Source: a virus
Length of the DNA: 61,196 nucleotides
IMG/VR virus record: IMGVR_UViG_3300034068_000558
Span: 1 to 61,196 of that record
Direction: 5' to 3' (one strand)
Both the position numbers and the translations under genes were made by a program. This document shows, one piece after another, positions 7,047-18,900 of the stretch (position 1 is the first letter of the stretch; every line of letters begins with the position of its first letter). The notes under the pieces were generated by a model. That model did no database searches and was not told where the DNA came from. It saw only the letters and a list, made by a program, of their open reading frames with translations.

Positions 7047-7337
7047 TTAGAGCTTGCTGACCACCTTATCCCATGCGGGCCAGAAGAGTTCGTCGAGGGC
7101 GCGGACGATGGGCTCCTGCTCGTAGTGCTCGCTCCAGCTTACGCCCGAGATGAACAGCGCGGCCTCAACCATTTCGTGGCGTAGCGTCTCGCGGAGGAGT
7201 TTCTTGTCCTTAAGTGTTTCCTTATCTAATTCGATGACTTTTGTCTCAGGCAAATACTGCCCGTAAGCCTCCCCTCTCAAATCCTTGACGCGGATAGGAA
7301 TCCTGTATCCTGCAATTTGAACGCTCTTCGGGACCAC
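7047..7337 (-). CDS. Small zincin-like protein with altered HExxH
   Basis: 96 residues, GTG start at 7337, placed 6 nt after a -10 box on the minus strand. The core helix reads LRETLRHEMVEAALF, so the usual second His of HExxH is Glu (HEMVE). The length resembles short phage metallopeptidase-like proteins, but catalytic competence is doubtful unless other ligands are used. It is transcribed divergently from the 7424 gene, alone against the late direction. A small regulator is the alternative. Confidence 0.6.
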   Translation of the reverse strand: MVPKSVQIAGYRIPIRVKDLRGEAYGQYLPETKVIELDKETLKDKKLLRETLRHEMVEAALFISGVSWSEHYEQEPIVRALDELFWPAWDKVVSKL

Positions 7338-7343
7338 TGATGA

Positions 7344-7372
7344 AGCCTACAGGATTCAGGATACAGGGTCCA
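7344..7372 (-). promoter_or_regulatory. Leaderless-type promoter for the 7337 gene
   Basis: On the minus strand: TGGACC (7372-7367), 17-bp spacer CTGTATCCTGAATCCTG, TAGGCT (7349-7344), then 6 nt to GTG 7337. The spacer closely matches that of the 44440-44468 promoter. Confidence 0.6.
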
Positions 7373-7387
7373 GCCCAAAATAAATAC

Positions 7388-7416
7388 TTGCAATTTTGCT
7401 TTGAGTGGTGCACGAT
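7388..7416 (+). promoter_or_regulatory. Leaderless-type promoter for the 7424 gene
   Basis: TTGCAA, 17 bp, CACGAT, then 7 nt to GTG 7424. The -10 box is a weak match but the geometry is the same as at the other sites. Confidence 0.5.
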
Positions 7417-7423
7417 TCCGTGT

Positions 7424-7714
7424 GTGTCGATTCAATTCAAAAGAACCCCTGACGGTAAGATTAAATACCGTGGTGAGCTCTTTGCTGGTTTTAATAAACC
7501 CAAGAAGGCACCTGCCGGAGACCCTAAGAAGTACGTGGTGCTTGCTAAGGACGGCTCTAAGGTCGCCAAAGTCAAGTTCGGGCAACGCGGCTACGAAGAC
7601 TACTTGCAGCACGGTGACAACAAACGTCGCGCTAATTTTAAATCTCGCATGAATTGCTCCGAATCGAAAGACAAGACAACCCCTAAGTGGTGGGCTTGCA
7701 ACTTTAACTGGTAA
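7424..7714 (+). CDS. Conserved small phage protein (DUF5754-like C-terminus)
   Basis: 96 residues from GTG 7424 (VSIQFKRTPDGKIKYRGEL). An ATG at 7340 would add 28 residues but lies inside the divergent promoter region. The C-terminal half has KKYVVLAKDGSKVAKVKFG, KRRANFKSRMNC and a final KWWACNFNW. This resembles a short domain seen in many marine and large-phage proteins (DUF5754-like, from memory), where conserved Arg and Cys residues suggest a fold rather than known catalysis. First gene of the block leading to the giant protein. Confidence 0.65.
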   Translation: MSIQFKRTPDGKIKYRGELFAGFNKPKKAPAGDPKKYVVLAKDGSKVAKVKFGQRGYEDYLQHGDNKRRANFKSRMNCSESKDKTTPKWWACNFNW

Positions 7715-7724
7715 CTTTAATAAT
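7696..7724 (+). promoter_or_regulatory. Leaderless-type promoter for the 7733 gene
   Basis: TTGCAA 7696-7701, 17 bp, AATAAT 7719-7724, then 8 nt to ATG 7733. It overlaps the end of the upstream gene. Confidence 0.55.
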
Positions 7725-7732
7725 TAAAAACT

Positions 7733-9184
7733 ATGTCTGCGAAAGAAAAAACACCCATTCTAAATAGAGGTAAAGCAGTAAGGGCTTATGAACAACTTCA
7801 AGCGGACCAAGCTGTAGCGGAAGAGATTGCAAAGAGCGGTGGTGAGATCCCTAAGACGGGCATGAGCCCCACAGGCGTGCCTGAGTACACAATGGGGATG
7901 TCCCAAAAGGATAAGTTTTTTTCGGAAGGTCGCGCCCTAGATGCCTCTCAACTAAAAAGATTCGGCGGTGATCGTTTTAAAAGCTTTGGTGACAAAGCCG
8001 ATTTTGAACGGGCAAAAGCAATGCGTAAACTTACGGGCGGTCAGGCTCTATATGATGACCCCTACCAGTTTGTAGATGATCTTAATAAGTCGCTGGCCGT
8101 TGGTGATACCAGCGCGATCAACTCGCCAGAAGGTCGGCAGCGAGCCGTGGCAGCGGGTGTGCAATCCGGCCTTTCTTTTGAGGACGCGGACGCCGCTGTC
8201 CAAGCGGCATTCAATAAGCTTAAGCAAGTAGGGAAACGGGATAGAGAAGCCACCCCCGACGCATTAGCGGCTACTGCCGCAGCCAAAGCTGCCGCTGATA
8301 AAGCTACCGCTGATGCTGCTGCTGCGGCGACCGCAGTTAAGAGTGCACCTGCACCCACAACAACAACCCTCGGTTATGAAGTAGCTAAACCTAAGCCCTC
8401 AATAGTTGAGGAGACCATGCCTTATATTGGGGCCGCAGCGAAAGGACTTACCGAAGCTCGTCTTTTAGCTGCAACTCGGGCGGGCAAATCTTTTTTAAAT
8501 ACAGGCGGTATGACTGGTGAGGGGGCCGCAGCTAATGCTAAAGCACTAAACGAAGCAGCCCGCAAAGCTTTAGGTGCTGAGAAGCGACTTCGTATTTTGG
8601 CCCAAGGGGGTAAGGTGACAGCGCAGCAAGCAGACGCAGCGATGGAGGCAACTAAAATTACTCAAGCAGCAGCCGAAGAAGCCGCAAAAATGGCTAGGGT
8701 TGCAAAGTTTGTTAGCCCCACTTCCGGTTTGGCTAAGTTTGGCGTCGGCGCACTAAAGGGTGCGGGTAAGATCGCCGCGCCCGTCGCCATCGGTATGGAG
8801 ATTTACGACGCCGCTAAGTTTGCTTTTGACGACGAGGCGCGGGCAGAGATGAGGAAGGAAGCGGAAGAGGACGCGAAAAAGAACTTTGTAGCCCGTGCAG
8901 CCTTAGGTGCACTTAGCCCTACGAAAACCCTGCTGACTTCAGCGGCGAACATCAAAGATGTGATCTCATCCAGTAGGAACGCTAGGGAGTCAGAGGCCAA
9001 TTTACAGACTGCACAAAACAGATACGAAGCTATGGCCGAGGCCCGCCGTAAAGACTACTCCGACGAAGCATGGAGAGCCCTTCCGACGGCCATAAAAGCT
9101 AAGTACCTAGACGACCAGCGTGTGTCGATGGGTGAGAAGCCACTAAATAAAAACTACTACAAAAACAAAGCGGAGGGTAAGTAA
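7733..9184 (+). CDS. Ala-rich presumed internal virion protein
   Basis: 483 residues. The N-terminal 150 are mixed. Residues about 165-205 are a low-complexity Ala/Lys/Thr helix, and residues about 320-365 contain Gly/Ala-rich amphipathic or weak membrane helix (LAKFGVGALKGAGKIAAPVA). The C-terminus is charged with Tyr pairs (NKNYYKNKAEGK). The composition and place directly before two further structural candidates resemble podovirus inner-core or ejection proteins. No catalytic motif seen. Function inferred from position only. Confidence 0.6.
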   Translation: MSAKEKTPILNRGKAVRAYEQLQADQAVAEEIAKSGGEIPKTGMSPTGVPEYTMGMSQKDKFFSEGRALDASQLKRFGGDRFKSFGDKADFERAKAMRKLTGGQALYDDPYQFVDDLNKSLAVGDTSAINSPEGRQRAVAAGVQSGLSFEDADAAVQAAFNKLKQVGKRDREATPDALAATAAAKAAADKATADAAAAATAVKSAPAPTTTTLGYEVAKPKPSIVEETMPYIGAAAKGLTEARLLAATRAGKSFLNTGGMTGEGAAANAKALNEAARKALGAEKRLRILAQGGKVTAQQADAAMEATKITQAAAEEAAKMARVAKFVSPTSGLAKFGVGALKGAGKIAAPVAIGMEIYDAAKFAFDDEARAEMRKEAEEDAKKNFVARAALGALSPTKTLLTSAANIKDVISSSRNARESEANLQTAQNRYEAMAEARRKDYSDEAWRALPTAIKAKYLDDQRVSMGEKPLNKNYYKNKAEGK

Positions 9185-9185
9185 T

Positions 9186-9938
9186 ATGGCAAACCCCGTA
9201 GAAAATACACAAGACAAGTTTTCTTACGAGGGGGATATACAACCCCTTATGAGTAATTACTTTACCGCCGTGCACAACTTAGGACTTAAAGGTGGTGCTG
9301 CTGCCAATATGGTTCAACAAGAACGCAATAGACTCCAAGCTAGTGCTACACGGGATTTAGAAGTCAAGCAACGCAGCCAACAGTTTGAAGTAACTAAGCT
9401 ACAGCTTGAAGAGGCCCGCCGAAAAGCAGCCTCCGCTGTTGGCTTGAATGATGCCGTGAGCCAATTTGGACAACAACTGACTGCGGCTATTGATGCACCG
9501 GACGATCAGCGCAGAGATATTATCTCTAAACTCGGAGTCGTGAATGGCAATCTCATTAATCAAGACGACACGGCTAAGATAATGTATCAATCAGCAACTC
9601 AGTCTCTATCGGGTTCCTCCCGTAGGGGCCAAGAAGCTGAAGCCATGAACAGCGTTCTCAGCGGTCTCGATAAAGTCGAGTTTGGTGAGGACATTGCAAA
9701 GCGGCCCACAGGTAAATTTAAAGACGAGGTTCATAGCTCACGCGTACTTGACGTTATTGATCTACTCGGTTCGCCCGAAGATAAGCAAGCTGCGCTTAAG
9801 GCTACGGCCCAAGAACAGTATAACATTGCGCGAAATATCCGCAACGCCCGCATCAAAAAACAACTCCAAGGCTCTACGCCTTCGGTTGAAGGACCACGGT
9901 CCCTCTTCGGTAAAAAACCCGAAGTCCCTCTCCCATAA
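9186..9938 (+). CDS. Presumed internal virion protein, coiled coil
   Basis: 250 residues, start one base after the stop of the previous gene. GGAGG lies 9 nt upstream of the ATG, one of the few clear Shine-Dalgarno-like sites here. Residues about 40-80 form a Gln/Arg/Glu coiled coil (KQRSQQFEVTKLQLEEARRK). The rest is helical and polar, ending in a Pro-rich tail. Likely co-expressed with the giant protein. No family recognised. Confidence 0.6.
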   Translation: MANPVENTQDKFSYEGDIQPLMSNYFTAVHNLGLKGGAAANMVQQERNRLQASATRDLEVKQRSQQFEVTKLQLEEARRKAASAVGLNDAVSQFGQQLTAAIDAPDDQRRDIISKLGVVNGNLINQDDTAKIMYQSATQSLSGSSRRGQEAEAMNSVLSGLDKVEFGEDIAKRPTGKFKDEVHSSRVLDVIDLLGSPEDKQAALKATAQEQYNIARNIRNARIKKQLQGSTPSVEGPRSLFGKKPEVPLP

Positions 9939-9968
9939 CAACAACAACAACACAACTAAATTCCCACC
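9938..9968 (+). promoter_or_regulatory. CAA-repeat leader before the giant gene
   Basis: The gap between genes is a run of AAC triplets (TAACAACAACAACAACAC), then ACTAAATTCCCACC before the ATG. It is unstructured and lacks a Shine-Dalgarno sequence. Such unpaired CA/A-rich leaders can aid initiation in hosts that do not rely on Shine-Dalgarno pairing. Confidence 0.4.
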
Positions 9969-12900
9969 ATGCTGGAAATTAAATCATACGACGACTGGAC
10001 AGACACTGAAGAAGAACTTCAAGCCGAGCCCGTTGAAAACTTAAAACGCTACGCGAACTATGTCCGATCAGGATATTATAAAGCGGGGATGCTTAACGAG
10101 GATAACGAAAAAGAAATTATCTATGGCGTTAAAGAGCGGGCATATAGCGACGGTCTTATTACTGGCGCTATGTCAAAAGAGGAACAAGACTCCTACATTA
10201 GTACTATTGTAGGCCCCTCGCAGAATGCCGATGCAAATGCTAGGTTTGTACTAGACCACTTACGTACTGGTAGTGAGAGTGGCATTGACCCGAAAGACAC
10301 CAAAGTATCAACCCTTTCTAGTTATCTAGCATTTAAACAAGCTGCACCAGACCAGCCATCTGATTTACAGCCCCTTGTGGATGAACTGCTTTCCGATACG
10401 GCTCTTATCAAAAGAGCCAAGATGTCTGCCGTTGATCGTGGAGAATACAGTGTTGCGGCCATTGATGAAGACGACGGCGGTCGCTCGCTATATACCGGAC
10501 CAACAGCAAAACCAGATAGCATTAAAGGCGAGGTGGACTCGCTACTTGCATCCGGTGCCCTCTCCCCGTCGGATCTATACCGTGTTGATAAAGCGGTTAG
10601 CCCCATTAATGGGGGTCTAAGCAACACATCTGAAAACTTCAGATATGAAATGTTTCGCCGCACTGTCAGCACACTCGCCAAAACCGATAAAGACCTAGGC
10701 GACCTTATTGAATCTTCAGCAAGCAAGACACGTGAGGAAAAACTTGCGGAGCAGCGCACCACTGGAGAGTCTGTTTGGGAGGGGGTTAAGACGGCGGTTG
10801 CCTACCCATTCCTTAAGCTCGCTGATGTCGTAGAGTTCGCGGGGGACTTCGTAACAGGCGAGGAGGATGTAGCACCAGCATTCAAACCGGAAACCAAAGT
10901 CTCCGATGCTCTTGCCGAAAACGACGAAATACGTAAAAAGTTTTCCGCCGAGGAAATTGAAAAGTTCAGTGCAGACCTAACCACAACGGCAGCGGGAGCA
11001 CCCTACCGTGCGGATCGGCCTGAGTCGGGGGTCTCATCGGACTCGATGGGTAACATTATTATTGCACCCCAACTGCTCGCCAACAAACAGCTTTTCGAGA
11101 CAGCCGTTACAGCCGCCCCACTTAATGCTGAACAGCAGACACAAGCCCGCGCCGAGCGTAAGGTACTACTGACACGAAGCGCACCAGAACTACTGCGGGT
11201 TATCCTTGAAGAGGAGCCGGAAGCAGTTGGTGCTCTAGCCAAAGCTAAAGCTAGTGGACTAAGTAACGAACAATTTATTGAGCAGTGGGTGTCCACCCCC
11301 CAAAACTATGACGGGTTTAACGCACGCCTTGAGCAGTTCGGCAAGAGCGCGTGGAAAACCGTTGCTGAAATCCCTGTGGGGATTGCAGCCCTGAGTGGTA
11401 ATGAATGGGCGGCAAAATATTTAGGGGGCCTAGCCAAAGATCAAGCTCGTCGCGAAGAATACTCTCGTCTTTTTGGTGACGAGTTCGGTGTCGGTTTCCA
11501 AATTATCAATGCAGTCCCCCAAGTTGCTGCGGATATTGGTCTCACTATTGGCACAGGTGGTCTTTTTGCTGGGGCGAAGACCCTTGTTAAAACGGCAAGC
11601 CTTTCTTCCCGTTCGCTACTACGGGCTTCCACTAAGTTTGCACTATCAAATGTTGATGAGGCTGCAACACTAGCCTATAGGGGGGCAGCAGTCGCAGGGG
11701 GAGAAGCTAATATTGGCAGCGCAATTCAAAAAATCGGCGCAAGTTTGGCAACCAATTTTGCAGAACAAGCTCCTGTATTCACAACTGCCTTTGTCCGGTC
11801 TGCTTCTTCTACTTACGGTTCGCTCTACAGTCAGTTACCTGACACGCTGAGTCACGAAGAAAAGCACAAGAACGCGTTGGGTTACTCTTTGGCTGCTGGC
11901 CTCTCTACTGGGGTTATCACTGCTGGCATGGGTTTCTTAGGTCGCGGTGGTGTTGAAGAAATTGCAACGAAGCGTGTGCGTGCGATGCTTGCGGGCGAGA
12001 CTGATGAGTCTATACTCGCTTCCGGCGCGAAGGTGGTTCCTGTAGATAAGATGAATTATCGTCAGGCTAAACAGGTCTACGAAAACCTGAAGAATGAAAG
12101 CCGCATTGTGTCGGATGCTACTTTCCAGAAGGCGATGCGTGGTGCAATTGGTAGTACATATAAGAACTGGTTACGCACCACACTTAAAGGTGGATTGAAC
12201 GAGTCTATTGAAGAAGCGATGGATCAAGGAATCCAAATGAAGCTGGAGGACGCGTCCCTCGACAAAGAGACACCCTTAGCCCAGAGGGTATCGCAAGTGT
12301 TTACCGCAGGTCTTATTGGTGGAACAATGGGCGGGGCGATGGGCGGGGCCACGCAGTTCGGTAAAGTTAAAAAATCCGAGATGGCACTGGTCTATGAGGG
12401 TCGTGCATCCGCCCTCGACAATGTTGTTAAGGATCTACGCAAAAACAATAGTGGTGTTACAGCGGACTTCGTGGAGCGCATGATGGATGACGCTCGCGCA
12501 AAAGCGAACGCAGCCACTCAAGCAGACGTTCTGGCTCAGACGACCGCAGCTAAGGCTAAAGAAACAGAAGCAACTGCCAATGTTAAAGAGAAACCTGTCG
12601 TGCCTATTGATACGTTCCTACAGGCTTTCTTTGGTAAACCAAAAGAAGCAGCAGTAGAACAACCGGAAACAACCACCTTCCTAAATGATCTTATTGGCGA
12701 GTCTGTTTCTGTTGGGCAGTTTTCAGGGACACTTGAAATGGCTGACGACGGAGAGAACGTCAGACTCAAATTGGATAAACCCTACAAACAAAAAGGTGGC
12801 GATCCAGTTACGCACATGGGCTTGGGGCCTAGGCTACAGAAAGCCGAAGGTTATATTACTAAGTACCCAACGCTTATGCGTACAGGGGATGATGTGTTCG

Positions 12901-15900
12901 GGGTAAAAGCAGGCACTCCTTATTTTCTTGTTGGCTCCACTAAAGAAAAGTTCGCAGCAAGGCCGCTGGCAGACGGCGTAACAGTAGATGACCGCTTTAC
13001 AGTTTTGCGCGACGATGAAGGTGTTGTTCGGTCGATCACAATCAAAGATGCGGTCTCCCTCAAGAACGGCAAGATCTCGATGCCCGTATCATTAACTGGT
13101 GCGTTCATCCTTCGTGCCTTTGCAAAGGAGTATGGTATCGATGTGTCAACACAAGCACCAGCCCCTGAAGGACAACAACAGTTCTCCTTCGCTGAAGGAG
13201 AAATCAAAGACACCGAACCCCCAGTTGAAGAAGAGGCAGCTAAGGGTACTGAGGGTCAGATGGAGTTTGACCTTGACCGAACACCAGAACAACAAGCCAC
13301 ACAAGCTGTGTTTGATCGCTTTGATTCGGAGATTGCAGATCTTAAAGAGAAAATCAAAGACCCGAGCATTAACGATGTAAGACGGGAGCGACTTCAAGAC
13401 CGCTTGAAGGGTCTTCAAAAAGCACGGCGCAATTATGATTCCGAGACAATTCAAATGGGGGCACTTAGCCCCGATGAACAGGCACGTTATAACTCCACCG
13501 ATGTAGAGTGGAATGCCAAGCTGGATCTAATCCGTAATGCGTATGATGTTAATCCAAATGTAGCGGAGGCAACCAAACGAATCTTGGCCGCTCCGCTTCG
13601 TAATAAGATTGGTTCCACTATTGCTTTCGGTGATCTCGACTACGATACGCTTGAAGCCGTTAGAGATATGGCTGATGACATTATCTCATTTGCTAACGAT
13701 GAAGATAACCAAGTGTCTGACAAGGTCAGGTCGCAGACTCTTAGTTTCTACAGCAACCTCCTTAGTCGCATCGATATTGCACGCGAGTTTATTGACGAGC
13801 GCGATATCGATTTGATTAAACAGGAGCTTGAGAACGAGGACTTTAGAGTTACACAACAACTCCAAAAACCAGAACCCAAACCCTATCCTGTAACCAACAC
13901 CCTGCATTACCTGATCTCAAAGGGTAAGCTGAAGACCGTAGATATTGTTGCGGGACTAGAAGCCGAAGGGGCTGGCGAATCCTTGACAAGGATGACCCTT
14001 ACAGGATTCAAATATTTCCCAGTAGAGCGTGAGATTGAGTTTACTGATGCCGACGGCAATGTGATTTACTTCCCATTGGGCAGTGTTGATGTGTCCTCTA
14101 AGGAGATCCAGAAGAAGCTCGCACAGAATGAAGTAAAGGCCAAGGAGTTTATCAAGCAGGAGAAGCTCGCGGCTAAGGCCACGAACAAAACGCCAGAGCT
14201 TGAGCCCGAGTCCGAAGAGGAAGCTGAGCCTGAGGCCCCCCTAGACGAACGCGTCACTGGCTTTTTAAATCTGGTTAACGACTACGTTAATAAATTTAAC
14301 GAACTTAATAGTAGGGTCACGCTCCTTAAGAGAAGCAAAACAGATCAGGCACGCGTTAAAGATGAGCTTAAAGCCCTCCGTGCTGGTGCCAATAATGCTA
14401 TTAAAGAAGAACTCACTTCTTTGGTCGGAGAAATCAAAAGCCGTAATGACCTACAAGAAGATCTACGGAGTGAGATGATTGACCAGATCTCGGTGTCCAT
14501 CTTCGGTAAGGGTGGGTTTACTCCGGTATCAGGAAGTAGGGCACAGTTCGGCAAGATCATCGAACCATCACTGGCATTTAAAACTACGGCGGTAGACTAT
14601 CCAGCTGACAGATTCCGTAGCGGAACACAAGAAGAAGCCCTATTCAATTTGCTTGTTGGAGCAGGGCAAGTGGTAAACCTACCAACAACGGGTGCAACTA
14701 TTGCAGCGGCAACTAGTATGTACACTACATCCAATGGACTTATTAAACGACCAGCCTTTTCTGAGGCTGTTGTAGAACAGGTTACAGAGGAAGGCCAAGA
14801 AGTAGCTAGACCAAACTCTTACATTAGGGATAAGAATAATCTGCTTCGTGAGCGCGTCCATAAGGCATACCCACCTTTGGGATCAATCCAGTATAAAGCC
14901 GAAGGGCCCCAAGGCACAAAGGTAAACCCTAAGTTGGAAGCCCAACTCCGCTCTAAGCAGGTTGAGTTATCAAACATAAAAACAAAGGCAGAAGCCAAAG
15001 GATACGATGCTAGTGATAAGATTGCTGTACTGAGCAAGGAAATTGCTGAGCTAAAGAAACAAGTTAAGGATGTTCCTAAGTACAAGATCGGTAGAGATTC
15101 TTATGACATGGTTCGTTCTCAGGACGTCACTGACCTATTTTATCCAGTCACTGTATACGAAATTAATGGTGAGACAAAAACCTTTGGGGTGTTTACCAAC
15201 GACATTGAAATCACACGCGCACAAATTGCTAGGGGTTTACATATTGTAATACCCCCAAACTTCAAAGGAGTCTTAAACCCCGCCATCCATGTAGCTCAAG
15301 ACGGCGTTACTGTGGACGGGTACTACGAACCACTCAGAGATAGCTTCGTCCCAATGGGGCAGTTCCGTAGCAAGCTCGACACCCGACGCAACAGCGGGGA
15401 AGAGCCTATTGATAAAACTAGGGCTACTAAATACGACGCTCGCGCTGAGTTGCTCGTTAATAATATGGTGCCCCCCATGATTAATAGAGACTACGAGTCT
15501 CGCACATCGGGCCTAATTCAAACCGTATTCGACGGGGCTAAAAGGTTCCTATATTCAAACGCCTTCAGCCCAACGCCGGATGCTAAATTACCGCTTACAA
15601 CTAAAGGGATTGAGGACGCGGCAAGTGACGCGCTCATAGACTTTACCTCTCAGCTTAATGAGTTCCTTCTGGCTCGCCACATAGTCACTAAAGTAATCGG
15701 CTCCCTTGATTGGAAGAATAAAATCAAGTCGCAAGAAGGACAAGAGTTAATCACAAGAGCACTAGGAGGTAACAGCAGTGATATTAATTTTAGCGATCTG
15801 CCAAAAGAACTTCGTCGTCTCTTGATTAAAGAAGATTCCGGTAATCTTACAGATGCAGTAAAGGGTACAAACCTTTCTCGCTATGTGAGAGAGATGTTTA

Positions 15901-18900
15901 ACGGTTTGGATGACGCGACCATTGCTAAAAACATTGTCAAAATGGATATTGGTTTTGGCGGCGGCGATCCAACTTCCATAATGACAGGTTACGGTATGTA
16001 CCTGTTTCAGAATGCTACTAGTATTCAGGGTAGTTTCTTTACGGTACCCAACCCTAGAGAGTATCTCGTAAGGACCAAAGCGATTGGTGACAAAACCGTA
16101 AAGGTTCTTGGAAAAGATTTCTCCACAATTGCCAACAAGCACGCAAAGCGTGAAAGAGCTGAAGCAGAAGAACTCCCCTCAATAAGTATCGACGCTATCG
16201 AAGAGGCCTTCGGTGGGGACTTTGAGTTCTCAGAGTTAATTGGTGCTGGCGCAAGGCCGGATTGGCAGATCCTTTTGGACGCTACCCAACGACAAAAAGA
16301 AATGGGCCTATCCCTAAGCGACTATACGGATAATTCTTTCAATGAGCTTTTCGAAATCTTAGTGTCCGCGAATGGCCATGTGTTCAACGACCGAGGTTCT
16401 ATGCTCGCTTCCGAGCTAATGGCCGCTGTCAAAGGTGATAAAGAACTAGGAAAGACGTTTAGGGACATTGCGAAAATGGTTGGGTTGGATACCCCAGCAG
16501 AACTCGCAAAGATATCAGATGAGTTTCTTATTAATGTGTTGTCAAAGAAAATTAGTGACGATGCATTGTTCAAGACTAATAATGGGTATGCTGGTATCGT
16601 CATGTCCCAGTTGTCTGAAACAGAAGTGGGGCAGAGAGCAGCGGGTCTTATGATTCTGAAGGGCTGGCTACCCCCTGTAATGATCGAAGGTAAACGAGTT
16701 CCTCTGCGTGCGCCCGCCGAGCGTATAAGTAAAGCACCAGCGGCACCACCAACCCCACCTAACGCGTCCCCAGTCGGATTCGTTATTAGAGAGAAAGCTA
16801 AAGAAGTTAGTGCTGCCGAAGCTACGGGTGGGTATGTTACCACAATTGAAGAAGCGGAAGCCTACGAGGCTAACAAGAACGTAGCTCTAGCTAGGGTTGC
16901 GGATACTATTGTCAAGCTGGGAGAAGAGAAAGCTATTGCACTTCAGACTATTGAAGAGGCGCGTAATCACATTTCCAGTGGGTTCAAAATGCTAAAGGCT
17001 GTCATCCAACCTGAAGCAGGAGAGAACGTACTTGAGCTAGCAAAGAATGATTTCTGGACTAATAGTGCAACGGTGAGTAGTGTTATTTCTGACTTCACTA
17101 GAGAGCAAATAGCCACAATTGCTGATGAAATTAGTTCCCTAGAGGTTAAACTTTCCAACTACGAGAAGCTACAAAAAGCTGGGCAGAAGGGACGCAATAA
17201 AGATCTGTCAAGAATTGACAGACAAATTAAAAAATACGTTAAAGCACTAGCCGACCCGCGCCTTCCTGATGACTCAGATGAAAAAACAATCTTTAGTCAA
17301 AAGTACGACGAGTTGAATAGCTTGAAGTATCATATTACCTTCAATGGCCAATTCGTTATTGATGGTTTGAATAGCTCTATTTCACTTAAGCAAAAGGAGA
17401 TTGATCGTATCAATAAAGCTGTTGGCAACGGAGCCACGGTGCTTGACAATGTGATTAACGATATTGAATCTAGCCTGCAACAGCTTAATGATAATCGTGA
17501 TTACATTAGTAGACTTTCGGACAAGTCTAAAAGTGTTGTTGACAACGAGATCAAGCACGTTGAGTATTTAATGGGGCTTCCTGAATGGAAGAGCCTTGCC
17601 GTCGCTACCGCTAATCATCCTGCTGCCCTTAAGTTTAAAGCGGATCTTACATTAGAGCAGCGGAGCCGAGTTGATAAATACAATACGTCACTTAAGGTTA
17701 AGCAAGACTATGACGCTTTCGCTGCACAACAAAAAGAAAACCTTCGTGCGGCTTTGGTTGCAAACGGTGTTGGCATATTTAACTCTGGCCTACTTACAAC
17801 ATACGTAGATCCTGTTGACGTTGTTCGTCCTGAGTTCTTTGAGGAGGAGACCACACCGAGACCACAAGCAGAAATTGATGAGAGCGTACGTCTATTTGCT
17901 CAGGCTATCTCACCCGCCCGCCCCACTAATCGGAAGTCAATTGACTTCGCTCTGTCCACCCTCGACCCCTCGCTCAGGGAAGCTGCCCGTCAGGAGAACA
18001 CAAGGATGATGAATGAGTTGGGTCTCGTATCGGGAGACTCTGACAGTATCCTTAGAGCACTATCCGTGTTGAGCAATAGGGGTACAGCACAACAGCAAGC
18101 CATCGTATCGATCCTGAGTGCAGCACCCGACCTCATTCGTTCGGTAAACATCGGCATTGTTGATATGCAAGCGGGCTTTGCGGGTCTATATGACAAGTCC
18201 AATAACACGATTCTACTCAACCTTAGTGAGCACAACGGGCGCGGCCTTGCCGACGTATTGCTACACGAACTGATTCATGCTGCCACTGTTCGGGTTATTA
18301 ACAACCCAACGACAGCACAGCAACGTGTGGCGGTGCAACGTCTTGAACAGATCCGCAACTTCGCATTGGCCGCTGCCGTGAAGAAAGGAACTGATACTGA
18401 CCCGACTATGCAGTTGGGTCTGTCCACTGTAGAAGAGTTTGTCACGTATGCACTTACTGCGCCGGAATTCATGTCGCTCCTTAATGGTCTTACCAAACCA
18501 CAAGAGCGCACGATCATTCGCCGTATGATTGATGCAGTCCTTTCGATCTTTGGCTTTGAACCGAAGTCGAGACAGCAGACCTCCAACGCAATTGATGAGC
18601 TTCTTGACTTCACGAAGATGTCGCTCGCTCACTCCAACACGTTCAACATGGACGCACGTTGGGCAAGCACGCTACGTAACGAGCCATCGGAGAACGCCAA
18701 GGCATCGAACATTACGAGACTCAAGTCCGCACAGAAGATCCAGCAGACTCTCCGTAATGTAGCGGAAGATAGTGACACTATTCTTTTTGCAGGGGGTCGC
18801 GCTAAACCTATTACGCTACTATCGAATACAGAAGAGATTGATGCACAGGTGCGCTTCACTCCCGAAGAGCGTAGCCGTTGGGCATCTCTTCGTAAGGCTG

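Noticed and set aside
7340-7423. ATG 7340 as start of the 7424 gene
   Set aside because: The extra 28 codons overlie the promoter boxes of the divergent gene and contain a CAGGATACAGG word typical of gaps. GTG 7424 fits the 7-nt promoter spacing.
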